NCBI GenBank assembly: GCA_028285305.1
Contig: JANQPV010000043.1
Span: 1 to 53,530, forward strand
From: Alphaproteobacteria bacterium
Lineage (GTDB): Bacteria; Pseudomonadota; Alphaproteobacteria; SMXP01
Reading direction: 5' to 3'
Length of the DNA: 53,530 bases
Shown: positions 9,158 to 17,567 of the stretch, in pieces
Layout: each line of letters begins with the position of its first letter
How positions within the stretch are numbered: the stretch's first letter is position 1
Notes under the pieces: generated by a model
Seen by the model: the letters and a program-made list of their open reading frames with translations, nothing else
What the model was told of the DNA's origin: nothing
The model's database searches: none
Made by a program: the position numbers and the translations under genes

Positions 9158-10074
9158 AGTAGGGACGACCCACGCTTTGCGGTGTGTTCGGATTTCGCCG
9201 ACATTGACTGATATAAGGCGAGAAGAGCCAAATTGGGTGAGCGATCTGTGCGATGAACATGGAATCGCCAGCCAACTTTTTGGCAGAGCGCCGAAAGGGA
9301 GCTTTGCAGTACGCTCAGACGCTCTTGATAGTCTGATTTGATCGACTGAGCCCGCTCGGCCAAGTAGGTGTCATCGGCTTCCGGGTTGCGAAAGAGTGTG
9401 CGGCCGTCAAAGGGAAACTCTTCCTCCGCCGGATCCAAAACTTGGAGCAGCGTGCCGTGCACATGTTGATCGGCGTAGTAGATAATTGTTTCTTCCAGGA
9501 GTGAAAACTCGTCAAAGAAATCGCTGATCAGCACGAGATCGCTTCGCTGCGCAACCTCCCGGATCGGGACGGCGGTTTCGAAGGCCTCGTCTTCCGGCAT
9601 CAGGTCTTCGGCGAGACGTTCTAGATGTCGTTCATGTGTTGCGATTTGAGAGCTCCTGGAAGACAGGAGTTGAACGCGCTCGCTGGCGCGCAGAACGAGC
9701 GAGCAAAGTGCCAGAGAAATGAGCAAACCACGGTCGATTTTAAAGGGCAGTGCTTTGGACGAGCGGTACTTCATGGAAGGAGATCGATCGAACCAAAGCA
9801 ACATCGTCTGGGCGGCTTCCCACTCGTTTTCCCTCACAAATAGGCGGTCCGACTTTCCAGATTGGCGCCAGTCTATGCGAGAGGCGGGATCTTCTTGGCG
9901 ATAGGGTCGGTACTCCCAAAAGGTCTCGCCCACACCGATGCGCCGGCGGCCATGGACGCCTTGGGCAACGGTCCGTGCCACACGGTCGGCTTCGATCAGC
10001 AAGGCTGGAAGCCGGTCAGATAAGGCTCGGCTTCTGGTTATGTGTTCGGCTCGGGAAGCAGATGAAGAAATCAT
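9154..10074 (-). CDS. DUF58 domain-containing protein
   Basis: A 306-residue cytoplasmic protein. The DUF58 signature is clear at about 53-80 (FWEYRPYRQED, then SRIDWRQSGK), followed by a VWA-like fold whose metal site D96-R-S-P-S100 matches DxSxS. DUF58 proteins are the usual partners of MoxR AAA+ ATPases and are thought to act as substrate adaptors in metal insertion or complex assembly. It ends in a 4-base overlap with the DUF4159 gene, and starts 27 bases after the MoxR stop. Confidence 0.93.
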   Translation of the reverse strand: MISSSASRAEHITRSRALSDRLPALLIEADRVARTVAQGVHGRRRIGVGETFWEYRPYRQEDPASRIDWRQSGKSDRLFVRENEWEAAQTMLLWFDRSPSMKYRSSKALPFKIDRGLLISLALCSLVLRASERVQLLSSRSSQIATHERHLERLAEDLMPEDEAFETAVPIREVAQRSDLVLISDFFDEFSLLEETIIYYADQHVHGTLLQVLDPAEEEFPFDGRTLFRNPEADDTYLAERAQSIKSDYQERLSVLQSSLSALCQKVGWRFHVHRTDRSPNLALLALYQSMSAKSEHTAKRGSSLL

Positions 10075-10101
10075 TGGGCCGCGAGAGCGCTTTCCTATTC
10101 G

Positions 10102-11094
10102 TTAGTGTGCGAATTGACTGAGTCGTTCGATGACGTCGTCCACCGTGACGCCTTCGGCCCGCGCTGAATATTTGAGGGCCATCCGGTGGCGCAGCACCGG
10201 TTTCGCCACAGCGAGAACATCATCGATTGTGGGAGCCAGACGACCGTCTAAGAGCGCCGTTGCGCGGGAACAGAGCATGAAGGCTTGGCTTGCGCGGGGG
10301 CCGGGGCCCCAGGCGATCTGCTCCTGCGTCAGCTCAAGGGCCTCGTGTGTGGGCCGTGCCTGCCGCACGATGTTGAGTATGACGTCAACGATCTTTTCGC
10401 CCACAGGCATGCGTCGCAAAAGGGACTGAATATCCTTTAAGTCGGCCGTGGTTAGGATTTCAGCGACTTCAGGATTGGACGTTCCTGTCGTGGCCAGCAT
10501 CATTTTGCGTTCCGCCTCCGCATCCGGGTAGTCCACGTTGATCTGCATCAGAAATCTATCCAGCTGAGCTTCCGGTAGCGGGTAGGTTCCTTCCTGCTCA
10601 AGCGGATTTTGCGTCGCGAGCACGTGAAACGGTTCGGGGAGATCGTTGCGGTTGCCGGCAATCGTTACATGGTGTTCTTGCATGGCCTGCAGCAAAGCGG
10701 ACTGCGTGCGCGGGCTCGCCCGGTTGATTTCGTCGGCAAGCAGAAGTTGGCAAAAGACGGGCCCTTTGATGAAACGGAAAGACCGTGCTCCGCTGGCTGA
10801 CTCTTCGAGGACTTCCGAGCCCACAATATCGGATGGCATTAAGTCGGGAGTGAATTGAATTCGTTTTGCGTCCAACCCGAACACCTTACCGATCGTATCC
10901 ACCAACAGCGTTTTCGCGAGCCCGGGAACTCCGACGAGGAGTCCGTGCCCTCCCGCCAATAGTGTTACGAGTGTTTGATCAATCACCTCTTGTTGTCCGA
11001 AGACAACTTTGCCGATTGCCTGTTGGGCCGATTGGAGCTGTTCGGCAGCCTTTTCCAGCTCATGGATGGGCGCCTCGCGAAGTTCTTCCTGCAT
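10102..11094 (-). CDS. MoxR family AAA+ ATPase
   Basis: A 330-residue AAA+ ATPase. Walker A is GVPGLAKT (55-62), Walker B is LLLADEIN (D121, E122), and the sensor region has ATQNPLEQEGTYPLPEAQ, a hallmark of the MoxR/RavA group. MoxR ATPases act as chaperones that load cofactors or assemble complexes with VWA-domain partners. It is first in the four-gene minus-strand operon 11094-4254. The start ATG lacks an obvious ribosome site. Confidence 0.95.
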   Translation of the reverse strand: MQEELREAPIHELEKAAEQLQSAQQAIGKVVFGQQEVIDQTLVTLLAGGHGLLVGVPGLAKTLLVDTIGKVFGLDAKRIQFTPDLMPSDIVGSEVLEESASGARSFRFIKGPVFCQLLLADEINRASPRTQSALLQAMQEHHVTIAGNRNDLPEPFHVLATQNPLEQEGTYPLPEAQLDRFLMQINVDYPDAEAERKMMLATTGTSNPEVAEILTTADLKDIQSLLRRMPVGEKIVDVILNIVRQARPTHEALELTQEQIAWGPGPRASQAFMLCSRATALLDGRLAPTIDDVLAVAKPVLRHRMALKYSARAEGVTVDDVIERLSQFAH

Positions 11095-11271
11095 GAATTA
11101 TCTATACCGATTGCACGTGGGTTGGGGAATGAGAGAATATTACCTATGTTGACGCTAAGAAGTTCCAATAGGATTAAGGCAAGGGTAAGGGGATGACATC
11201 AAAATCCCTTGAATAGAGCCAAATATTCATTCCTTGCTTGGATAACAGGCATATGTAAGAGAGGCGCCTGA
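11095..11271. promoter_or_regulatory. Divergent promoter region, MoxR operon / DUF1285 operon
   Basis: These 177 bases separate two divergent operons and must hold both promoters. A TTGACG at about 11150 with GATTAA 17 bases on could serve the plus strand. No convincing minus-strand box stands out. There is no coding potential. Confidence 0.4.
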
Positions 11272-11907
11272 ATGGCGGAAGACGAGCTCAACACCCAAGC
11301 TCACAAAAAACTGAACGGAGGCGTGTCTGGCACCACTGTTGTGAAGGGGCTTGACGAGGCGGCTGCCGACCGCGGCGCACGGTCCTCCGGGCTGCCTCCG
11401 GTCCATTTGTGGAACCCGCCCTATCGGGGGCCCATTCCCATGGAAATTAGGCGTGATGGTACGTGGTACTATATGGGAACGCCGATCCGTCGCAAGCCGA
11501 TGGTGCGTCTCTTTTCGAGTGTGTTGCGCCGGGACGGCGATGCGTATTTTCTGGTCACACCGGTCGAGAAGGTGGGGATCAACGTTGAAGACGTCCCGTT
11601 TGTCGTCGTGGAAATGCGCGTGGAACAAGAAGGGCACGTTCAGATCTTGAGTTTCCGTACCCAAGTCGGAGATTGGGTCGTCGCAGATGGCGAGCATCCG
11701 CTCAGGATGGAGTTCGGCGATGAAACCGGCGAGCCCGCGCCCTACATCCACGTGCGTTCCAGGCTTGACGGCCGGATCAATCGGGCCGTGTATTATGATC
11801 TCGTCGAGCTGGGAGAAGATGCTCTTGTGGATGGCGAGCGCCAATTCGGCGTGTGGAGTTCGGGCGTATTCTTTCCGTTCGCTCCTTCCGACCAGGTTCA
11901 CGCCTGA
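11272..11907 (+). CDS. DUF1285 domain-containing protein
   Basis: A 211-residue soluble protein of the DUF1285 family. Family marks are HLWNPP, the GTWYYMGTPI strand, RLFSSVLRRDGD and YFLVTPVEKVGI. The function is not established. In alphaproteobacteria it is regularly found divergent from moxR and upstream of a Nudix CoA pyrophosphatase and cca, as here. The first 45 residues are variable. The Nudix gene starts 21 bases after its stop, so the two are probably cotranscribed. Confidence 0.88.
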   Translation: MAEDELNTQAHKKLNGGVSGTTVVKGLDEAAADRGARSSGLPPVHLWNPPYRGPIPMEIRRDGTWYYMGTPIRRKPMVRLFSSVLRRDGDAYFLVTPVEKVGINVEDVPFVVVEMRVEQEGHVQILSFRTQVGDWVVADGEHPLRMEFGDETGEPAPYIHVRSRLDGRINRAVYYDLVELGEDALVDGERQFGVWSSGVFFPFAPSDQVHA

Positions 11908-11928
11908 CGAGAAAAGGGCCGAAACGGA

Positions 11929-12588
11929 ATGCAAATCAGTTCAAAGACCAAGTCATCAAATGCACCATTGCGTCAGGCTCTAAAGGATTCCTTGGCGCAG
12001 AACCTGGCGGAGATCGACGACCGCTTGGGAGACTTCGCTCTGAACCCCCAGTGGCGACAGGAACGTGAAACGCAGGCCGCAGACGGAGGTCTGAGAGATG
12101 CGGGTGTGCTGGTTCCGCTCATCGAACGGTCCAACGGCGTGAGCGTTCTTCTTACTCAGCGTACCGAGCACCTCTCGAAGCACGCGGGGCAAATTGCATT
12201 TCCGGGTGGCCGCGTCGATGAGACTGATGGTGGTCCTGTTGGCGCAGCGCTCCGGGAGACTCACGAAGAAGTCGGTATTGAACCCCATCAAGTTGACGTT
12301 CATGGGTTTTTGGATACGTACGAGACGGGAACCGGGTTTCGCATTCACCCGATCGTAGGATTTGTTGATCCGGATTTCCAACTTCTCATCAATGAGCACG
12401 AAGTCGCGGAAGCGTTCGAAGTTCCGTTCGATTTTCTTATGGATCCAGATAACCATCAACGTCACTCAGCGGTCTGGCGAGGAAAGAACCGGCAGTACTA
12501 CGCTATTCCCTACGGAAATTACTATATTTGGGGCGCGACCGCTGGTATTTTGGTGGCGATGTATGCGCGGGTGTTTGGAACAGACTGA
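11929..12588 (+). CDS. CoA pyrophosphatase, Nudix family (NudL-like)
   Basis: A 219-residue Nudix hydrolase. The CoA-specific motif LLTQRTEHLSKHAGQ precedes FPGG, and the Nudix box ends in RETHEEVGI with all metal-binding glutamates. This combination marks enzymes that split CoA, preferably oxidised CoA, into phosphopantetheine and 3',5'-ADP. The ATG at 11929 has only a weak AAAAGGG site upstream. It is the second gene of the plus-strand operon. Confidence 0.92.
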   Translation: MQISSKTKSSNAPLRQALKDSLAQNLAEIDDRLGDFALNPQWRQERETQAADGGLRDAGVLVPLIERSNGVSVLLTQRTEHLSKHAGQIAFPGGRVDETDGGPVGAALRETHEEVGIEPHQVDVHGFLDTYETGTGFRIHPIVGFVDPDFQLLINEHEVAEAFEVPFDFLMDPDNHQRHSAVWRGKNRQYYAIPYGNYYIWGATAGILVAMYARVFGTD

Positions 12589-12609
12589 TGCAAGGAGGCA
12601 TTTAATCTC

Positions 12610-13011
12610 TTGACCGAGGACATGGCGTGGATTGCAGGCGGCTGCCATTGCGGTGCGGTTGCATTTGAGGTCCAAGTGCCCGCGAAGGTGACCGCCCAAA
12701 GATGTAATTGCTCCATTTGTTCGGCGACGGGTTTTGTGCATTTGATTGTTCCTCGTTCCAGGTTTCGCTTAAAGACTTCCGAAGACAATCTGACCACATA
12801 CACGTTCAATTCACACGTTGCTCGGCATTTGTTTTGCAAAGTCTGTGGTGTAAAGAGCTTTTATGTTCCAAGGTCGAATCCTGATGGATACAGCATTAAC
12901 ATAAACTGCTTGGATCAATCTAAATTCAAGAACATCGAGATTGAAGACTTCGACGGACAGAATTGGGAAGAGAATGCCGAGCGCCTCGCTCATCTAAGTA
13001 AGGAAAAGTGA
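12610..13011 (+). CDS. GFA family (CENP-V/GFA zinc domain) protein
   Basis: A 133-residue protein of the GFA fold. Zinc ligands are in place: GGCHCGAV near the N-terminus, CNCSIC in the middle and CKVCG later. The family is named after a glutathione-dependent formaldehyde-activating enzyme, but most members have no proven substrate. I chose the TTG start at 12610 because AAGGAGG at 12592-12598 is 11 bases away; the ATG at 12622 would be 23 away. It sits between the Nudix and VOC genes with short gaps. Confidence 0.85.
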   Translation: MTEDMAWIAGGCHCGAVAFEVQVPAKVTAQRCNCSICSATGFVHLIVPRSRFRLKTSEDNLTTYTFNSHVARHLFCKVCGVKSFYVPRSNPDGYSININCLDQSKFKNIEIEDFDGQNWEENAERLAHLSKEK

Positions 13012-13022
13012 GACATTGTGAT

Positions 13023-13397
13023 ATGATCGACCATGTTTCCATCGGTGTTCAAAATCTGAAGGAGGCATCTCGATTCTATGAGATGCTTTTGAGCGAAATC
13101 GGCTTCAACCGGCTGATCGACAAAGAGGGCACGGTCGGTTTTGGAAAGAAGTACGCCGAATTTTGGCTCAATGAGCGGCCGAACATGTCCGGCGAGCCAG
13201 AAGATCGCGGCTTACATATTTGTTTTCGTACGCGAAGCAAAGAGCTTGTTGACGGGTTTCATCGCAAAGCCCTTGAACTGGGGGCCACGGACTCCGGTGC
13301 GCCGGGACTGCGTGAGATCTATTCTGAAAACTACTATGCGGCCTTTGTTCGGGACCCGGACGGTAACGTTGTCGAAGTCGTTACCTTCTTAACTTAG
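13023..13397 (+). CDS. VOC family protein (glyoxalase-like)
   Basis: A 124-residue vicinal-oxygen-chelate protein starting MIDHVSIGV, with H4 as first likely metal ligand. The second half has GLHICFR and ends VRDPDGNVVEVVTF, where the glutamate completes the usual site. I took the ATG at 13023; a GTG at 13008 would overlap the previous gene and add five residues. It is different in sequence from the other VOC protein at 2177-2545. The substrate is unknown. Confidence 0.86.
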   Translation: MIDHVSIGVQNLKEASRFYEMLLSEIGFNRLIDKEGTVGFGKKYAEFWLNERPNMSGEPEDRGLHICFRTRSKELVDGFHRKALELGATDSGAPGLREIYSENYYAAFVRDPDGNVVEVVTFLT

Positions 13398-13435
13398 TGC
13401 CAAACGGCGAGCAGAATAAGGAAGGATGAAGTTTT

Positions 13436-13726
13436 GTGCGTATACTGTTCTTGCACCTGCTTCTGATCTTAGTACCCTTTGTTATCTATTGGACCTATAT
13501 CTCGTTCATTGTCCGCAAAAAATCTGAAACGGGCGGGAAATGGGATGATGCACCGTTCACGCTGCTTTTTGCGGCGGGTCTTGTTCTGGCAATTACCAGT
13601 CTGATTTCATTCGGCTTAAATGACGGTGTGGATCCAACGGCGGTTTACGAGCCGTCGAGAATCGAAGACGGCGAATTCAAGCCCGGTGAGTTTCGCGAAG
13701 ATGAGCCGTCGTCTGAGGACAAATAG
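13436..13726 (+). CDS. DUF6111 family small membrane protein
   Basis: A 96-residue protein with two membrane helices (about 3-26 and 43-62) and an acidic C-terminal tail. Its build and place next to cca match the alphaproteobacterial DUF6111 family, whose role is unknown. The GTG start has a good AAGGAAGG site at 13419-13426. The last 82 bases overlap the 3' end of the antisense P-loop ATPase gene. Confidence 0.8.
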   Translation: MRILFLHLLLILVPFVIYWTYISFIVRKKSETGGKWDDAPFTLLFAAGLVLAITSLISFGLNDGVDPTAVYEPSRIEDGEFKPGEFREDEPSSEDK

Positions 13727-14244
13727 TTCAAGACGATTTGTGCGCGGCGTTCGACCGACTCAAAGGGAAGGTCGATGATGACGTAACCCAAGCTGCTGTA
13801 ATGGTGGGCCATGCGTGCGCCGAACTTTGCCGCATCCTCAAACGGCATCTTTCGCTCTTCGTCTGCGCGATAGATAGCGGCCCATGGGGGCGCATAAAAC
13901 ACAGTCGGTTCATACCGGTAGAGTTGACAGGCTGTGCCAATGGCGGGTTTGGTTGTGCCAAAAAGTTCGGCATAAGCCAGACAATCGGGTATGCCGCGAT
14001 CAAAGACGACGGTCTTGTTGGACAGATGGGTGCGGTCAAAGTCTTCCAGCGCACACGACAGCATCAATTCCAAGAAAAGAGCGGGATCTTTGTCGAAGAC
14101 GCCACTGCCGCCAATAGCCCGCTGCTGGCGAATAATGCGGCGGGCGAACTCCGGAACGCATGTGATGCCGCGCCTTTGCAACTCCTGGATAAGAGTCGTT
14201 TTTCCGCTGCCCGGAGGACCTGTGAGAACTATTCGATTTGGCAT
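13645..14244 (-). CDS. P-loop AAA family ATPase / kinase-like (AAA_28 type)
   Basis: A 199-residue nucleoside-kinase-like protein with Walker A GPPGSGKT (9-16), EFARR and FDRGIPD, typical of the small AAA_28/NadR-kinase-like group found alone in many proteobacterial genomes. The phosphoacceptor is unknown. It runs antisense to its neighbours. Its final 27 residues, rich in Ser, Asn and Pro, are encoded opposite the DUF6111 tail, so they may be a recent read-through extension and not part of the fold. Confidence 0.82.
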   Translation of the reverse strand: MPNRIVLTGPPGSGKTTLIQELQRRGITCVPEFARRIIRQQRAIGGSGVFDKDPALFLELMLSCALEDFDRTHLSNKTVVFDRGIPDCLAYAELFGTTKPAIGTACQLYRYEPTVFYAPPWAAIYRADEERKMPFEDAAKFGARMAHHYSSLGYVIIDLPFESVERRAQIVLNYLSSDDGSSSRNSPGLNSPSSILDGS

Positions 14245-14321
14245 TTTTGTATTCTCCTTCTGTCATAGTGACTTCTAATTGGATCGGGGTTACATGTGCG
14301 TCAGAAAGGCGTTCTTTGAAG

Positions 14322-15584
14322 ATGACTGACCGGGATACAAGCACCGACAAAAAGATCAGCGCCGCTTGGCTCACGAGCCCCGCGGTGCAAAAGCTTGTTC
14401 ATGTGCTTCATACGGAAGACCGGGCGCAAGTCCGGTTTGTTGGGGGGTGTGTACGGAATGCCGTCTTAAAAGAACCTGTGGCTGATGTGGATCTGGCCAC
14501 CCCCCTTCAGCCGGATATCGTTGCAAAACGTCTCGAAGAGGCGGGGATCCGCGTCATTCCGACGGGCATTGAACACGGAACGGTAACCGCGCTGGTCGAT
14601 GGGGAGACATTCGAAATAACCACACTGCGGTCCGACGTGTCAACGGATGGACGGCGTGCGACTGTCGCGTTCACTCAAGATTGGGCTGAAGATGCTCAGC
14701 GGCGAGATTTCACAATGAATGCCATGTATGCCGATCCCGACGGAGCTCTTTTTGACCCTGTTGGGGGGTATGCGGATGCACTAGCACGCAGATTACGCTT
14801 TATTGGGGATCCGGTTCAGCGGATCCAAGAGGACTATTTGCGCATCCTTCGTTTCTTTCGGTTTTATGCCACCTACAGCGAAGGTGAGCCGGACGCGGAT
14901 GGATTGGCCGCCTGTGCGTCCGAGGTGAGCGGCCTTCGTCAATTGTCGGGCGAGCGCGTTCAGGGCGAGCTTCTCAAGTTGCTTGCGACAGACAGGGCCG
15001 TTCCTACGCTAAGATACATGGCCGCAGCCGGCGTGCTTGCAGAGGTGTTGCCGGAAGCGCGGGAGTTCGATTTGTTGGCGAAACTCATTGAGCTCGAATC
15101 CACGCAATTGTTTACGAGCGATGACGTGTTGCGGTTATGCGCTCTATTGGGCCCCGACACCGATGTCATCAAAGAAGTTGCCGGACGCTTGCGTCTCTCC
15201 AACGCTGTCAAAGAACGCATGCTTCGTATCGGTGCTGATAAGTCGAAGATTGCTTGTTACCTCTCAATGAGAGAAGTGCGCCGATTGCTGTACCGATTGG
15301 GTAAAGATCTGTTCAAGGATCGTGTCATGTTGGAATGGTCGTCGGATTCCAAAGCCTCGAACGGGGTGCAATGGCGCGCGTTGTTGGCCATGGCCGATAC
15401 TTGGGAAAAGCCGCGGTTTCCTCTGACCGGAGAGCAAGTCAAAGCGGCCGGTGTGCCAGAAGGACCTGAGATTGGCCGCGTTATGGCCGAAGTGGAAGAA
15501 TGGTGGATCGACAGCGATTTCATCGAAGATGAGTTCTCGATCATTGAGCGGTTGAAAGCGATCGTTCAAGCGACTGTTCTATAA
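14322..15584 (+). CDS. cca: CCA tRNA nucleotidyltransferase
   Basis: A 420-residue class II nucleotidyltransferase. The head domain has GG (41-42), R45 and the metal-binding D55-x-D57. Further motifs are RRDFTMNAMY and the template-like EDYLRILRFFRF. These enzymes add or repair the CCA end of tRNAs; poly(A) polymerases share the head but lack this alphaproteobacterial context. The ATG at 14322 follows an AGAAAGG site. An in-frame start 84 bases upstream would overlap the antisense gene and is less likely. Confidence 0.93.
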   Translation: MTDRDTSTDKKISAAWLTSPAVQKLVHVLHTEDRAQVRFVGGCVRNAVLKEPVADVDLATPLQPDIVAKRLEEAGIRVIPTGIEHGTVTALVDGETFEITTLRSDVSTDGRRATVAFTQDWAEDAQRRDFTMNAMYADPDGALFDPVGGYADALARRLRFIGDPVQRIQEDYLRILRFFRFYATYSEGEPDADGLAACASEVSGLRQLSGERVQGELLKLLATDRAVPTLRYMAAAGVLAEVLPEAREFDLLAKLIELESTQLFTSDDVLRLCALLGPDTDVIKEVAGRLRLSNAVKERMLRIGADKSKIACYLSMREVRRLLYRLGKDLFKDRVMLEWSSDSKASNGVQWRALLAMADTWEKPRFPLTGEQVKAAGVPEGPEIGRVMAEVEEWWIDSDFIEDEFSIIERLKAIVQATVL

Positions 15585-15586
15585 GG

Positions 15587-15829
15587 CTATTCTTTCTTCA
15601 TGTTTGGCTTCCAGTCGGGCCAGATGGGCTGAATCGCGACGTCTTTCTCTCCGCAGTTTTGGCATCGGAACCGGTTTTTGAGGGTGATGAAAATGTCGTC
15701 GTCAGCGACACCGAGCTCATCAAATGAAAACGTGGCTTGGTGTCGGCAGTCAAAATTGTGGCACCACACGGTCATATGTGTGACGCCGTGGCGGCGCAGA
15801 TGTTCGACAGTCGGCGGATCTTTATCCAT
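15587..15829 (-). CDS. Small zinc-ribbon-like protein
   Basis: An 80-residue protein with two cysteine pairs, CHNFDC near residue 23 and CQNCG near residue 56, which would form a zinc ribbon. Similar short proteins occur in Rhizobiales-type genomes as hypothetical proteins. No function can be assigned. It lies 29 bases after the dienelactone hydrolase gene on the same strand and converges on cca with a 2-base gap. Confidence 0.75.
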   Translation of the reverse strand: MDKDPPTVEHLRRHGVTHMTVWCHNFDCRHQATFSFDELGVADDDIFITLKNRFRCQNCGEKDVAIQPIWPDWKPNMKKE

Positions 15830-15858
15830 CTCACTCTGTCATTGCTCGAACATCGCCG

Positions 15859-16533
15859 TCAGCTGTTCTTGGTAAAGAGCTCAAGGGTCCGTTTGAGGGC
15901 CAGCTCCGCCGACGGCTTGTGATAGTCGGACCGTCGGTTGGAGTTGAAGCCGTGACCGGCGTCGTACACATAAACAGGCACATCCGGATGGGCCGCTTTC
16001 ACCTTCTCCACGTCCGACATGGGAATGGTTTCATCTTTCTCACCGAAATGGAGAATGGTGGGGCACTGAGGCGTTTCTTCCACAAAATCGACGACCAACC
16101 TGCCATAGTAGCCTGAGGCAGCTGCTAAATCCGTGCAACGGCACGCGGCCACCCAGCTGACCGATCCTCCATAGCAATAGCCTGTGATGAAGGCGGGCCC
16201 CGTCAGTGTAAGCTGGTTAATGCAGGTTTGAACATCCGCGACGACGTGGTCCCAAGATGTCGCGCCCGCTAGCTTTCGACCTGTTTCGATGCCGTCGGCC
16301 GTGTATCCTCCTTGAAAGTTCTTATGCAGGCGGTCGAAGAGTTGGGGGGCGAGAACCTGGAATCCGCGGTCCGCGTATTCGTCACAGAGCTCTCGAATAT
16401 GGTCCGTTACGCCAAAGATTTCCTGGACGAGAACGAGGCCTCCTTTTCTCGTTCCAGTGGGCTGCACATGGTAACAGCCAAACTTCTCGCCGTCGGCGCT
16501 TTCAAGTTGAATGGTGGACCCCTTCAATCGCAT
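15859..16533 (-). CDS. Dienelactone hydrolase family protein
   Basis: A 224-residue alpha/beta hydrolase. The Cys-Asp-His triad of the family is intact: C120 in GYCYGG, D167 in EKDETIP and H194 in AGHGF, with E38 in the QEIFG oxyanion strand. Family members open dienelactones in chlorocatechol breakdown, but many genomic copies act on other esters. The ATG at 16533 follows a GAGGAAAG site. It starts 19 bases after the membrane-protein stop. Confidence 0.9.
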   Translation of the reverse strand: MRLKGSTIQLESADGEKFGCYHVQPTGTRKGGLVLVQEIFGVTDHIRELCDEYADRGFQVLAPQLFDRLHKNFQGGYTADGIETGRKLAGATSWDHVVADVQTCINQLTLTGPAFITGYCYGGSVSWVAACRCTDLAAASGYYGRLVVDFVEETPQCPTILHFGEKDETIPMSDVEKVKAAHPDVPVYVYDAGHGFNSNRRSDYHKPSAELALKRTLELFTKNS

Positions 16534-16552
16534 ACATCTTTCCTCGCTTGGA

Positions 16553-17410
16553 TTATTTGCCGGCTGCGCCGCGACGCCTCGCCCCTTTGAGAAGCGGTGA
16601 AACAAACAGGCTCGTAAATAAGGCGCTTACAAAGATCTTAAACACTGCCAGCACCGTTGAGAAGTACATATCGCGGTCGCTGTGCAAGATATCGGTCAGA
16701 CTGCACCGGTAGGTCTCCATCAAATCAAACAAGATGGCGCGCATGGCGTGATCGTAGAGATAGACCGTGTACAGAAACTGGAAGTCGCGCTCTTGTTCCA
16801 TCTCCAATAGATTGCCGCTCTGAATTTGGGCATTGCAAAACGTTTGTTGGGGGTCCAGCGAAAGCCGGTCTTCACTGGCCTGGAGTGTCACCCCCAAGAA
16901 TTCCTCCGACAGCGGCGCCACCACGGTGTCAAATGCGAAGGGCTCAAATGTCGCCACAAAATGGGGTAGGGCCAAGAACATAAGAGCGGCGGCAAGGAAG
17001 CTGAACGCGGATGAATTCCCGCTGCCGCGCAAGTAATCGATGATGTAGGTCAGCGAGACAAGGGGAACATAAAGAATGATCAAGCCGAGGGTGGACAAAA
17101 CGACAATGCCAGCCGGTACTTGTATCCACAAACTGGCTTGATCGAGGTCGATCCCCAAAAGGGCGAAAATGAAAGCCCCAACCAGGGTTAGAAGTGACAG
17201 GCCAGCGATGGCCAGCGGTACGAGCGCGCGAATGCAACGGCCGAGGGTTGTAAAGACCTTTTGGTTGAGTTTGGCAATCGACTGGCGATCGAACGGAAAC
17301 CGGCACAGCGCCAGAAACAATCTCGGCAAGTATGTCAAAGAGATGAGGACAAGCAGCATCGCCACGGAAAAGCCGATCTCGCCTGCCTGATAGATGACAT
17401 CAAGTACCAT
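16553..17410 (-). CDS. Hypothetical multi-pass membrane protein
   Basis: A 285-residue protein I do not recognise. It has about four helices in the first half (roughly 12-35, 60-85, 95-120, 135-155), a polar central region with two cysteines, and a C-terminal helix followed by an arginine/lysine tail (KGARRRGAAGK). Its start lies behind a hairpin that partly contains the ribosome site (see 17412-17437). It appears cotranscribed with the dienelactone hydrolase gene. Confidence 0.7.
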   Translation of the reverse strand: MVLDVIYQAGEIGFSVAMLLVLISLTYLPRLFLALCRFPFDRQSIAKLNQKVFTTLGRCIRALVPLAIAGLSLLTLVGAFIFALLGIDLDQASLWIQVPAGIVVLSTLGLIILYVPLVSLTYIIDYLRGSGNSSAFSFLAAALMFLALPHFVATFEPFAFDTVVAPLSEEFLGVTLQASEDRLSLDPQQTFCNAQIQSGNLLEMEQERDFQFLYTVYLYDHAMRAILFDLMETYRCSLTDILHSDRDMYFSTVLAVFKIFVSALFTSLFVSPLLKGARRRGAAGK

Positions 17411-17411
17411 C

Positions 17412-17437
17412 GGAGCCCCCTCCAGATTGAGGGCTCC
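17412..17437 (-). promoter_or_regulatory. Hairpin overlapping a ribosome site
   Basis: On the minus strand GGAGCCC and GGGCTCC can pair, with GGAGG of the ribosome site in the loop and next to the 3' arm, immediately upstream of the ATG at 17410. This could limit translation of the membrane protein. It could also be chance in a GC-rich leader. Confidence 0.4.
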
Positions 17438-17567
17438 AGTATACGCGTGCGAAAGAATTACTCACCTGAAAAATCGAACGGCTGCCGCGAGACTTTGTGA
17501 AATCCCATTCACGAAAGGACTGAATGCATTGCTGTGTGTTTCGAAGGCGGAATTCAGCGCCGCAGAA

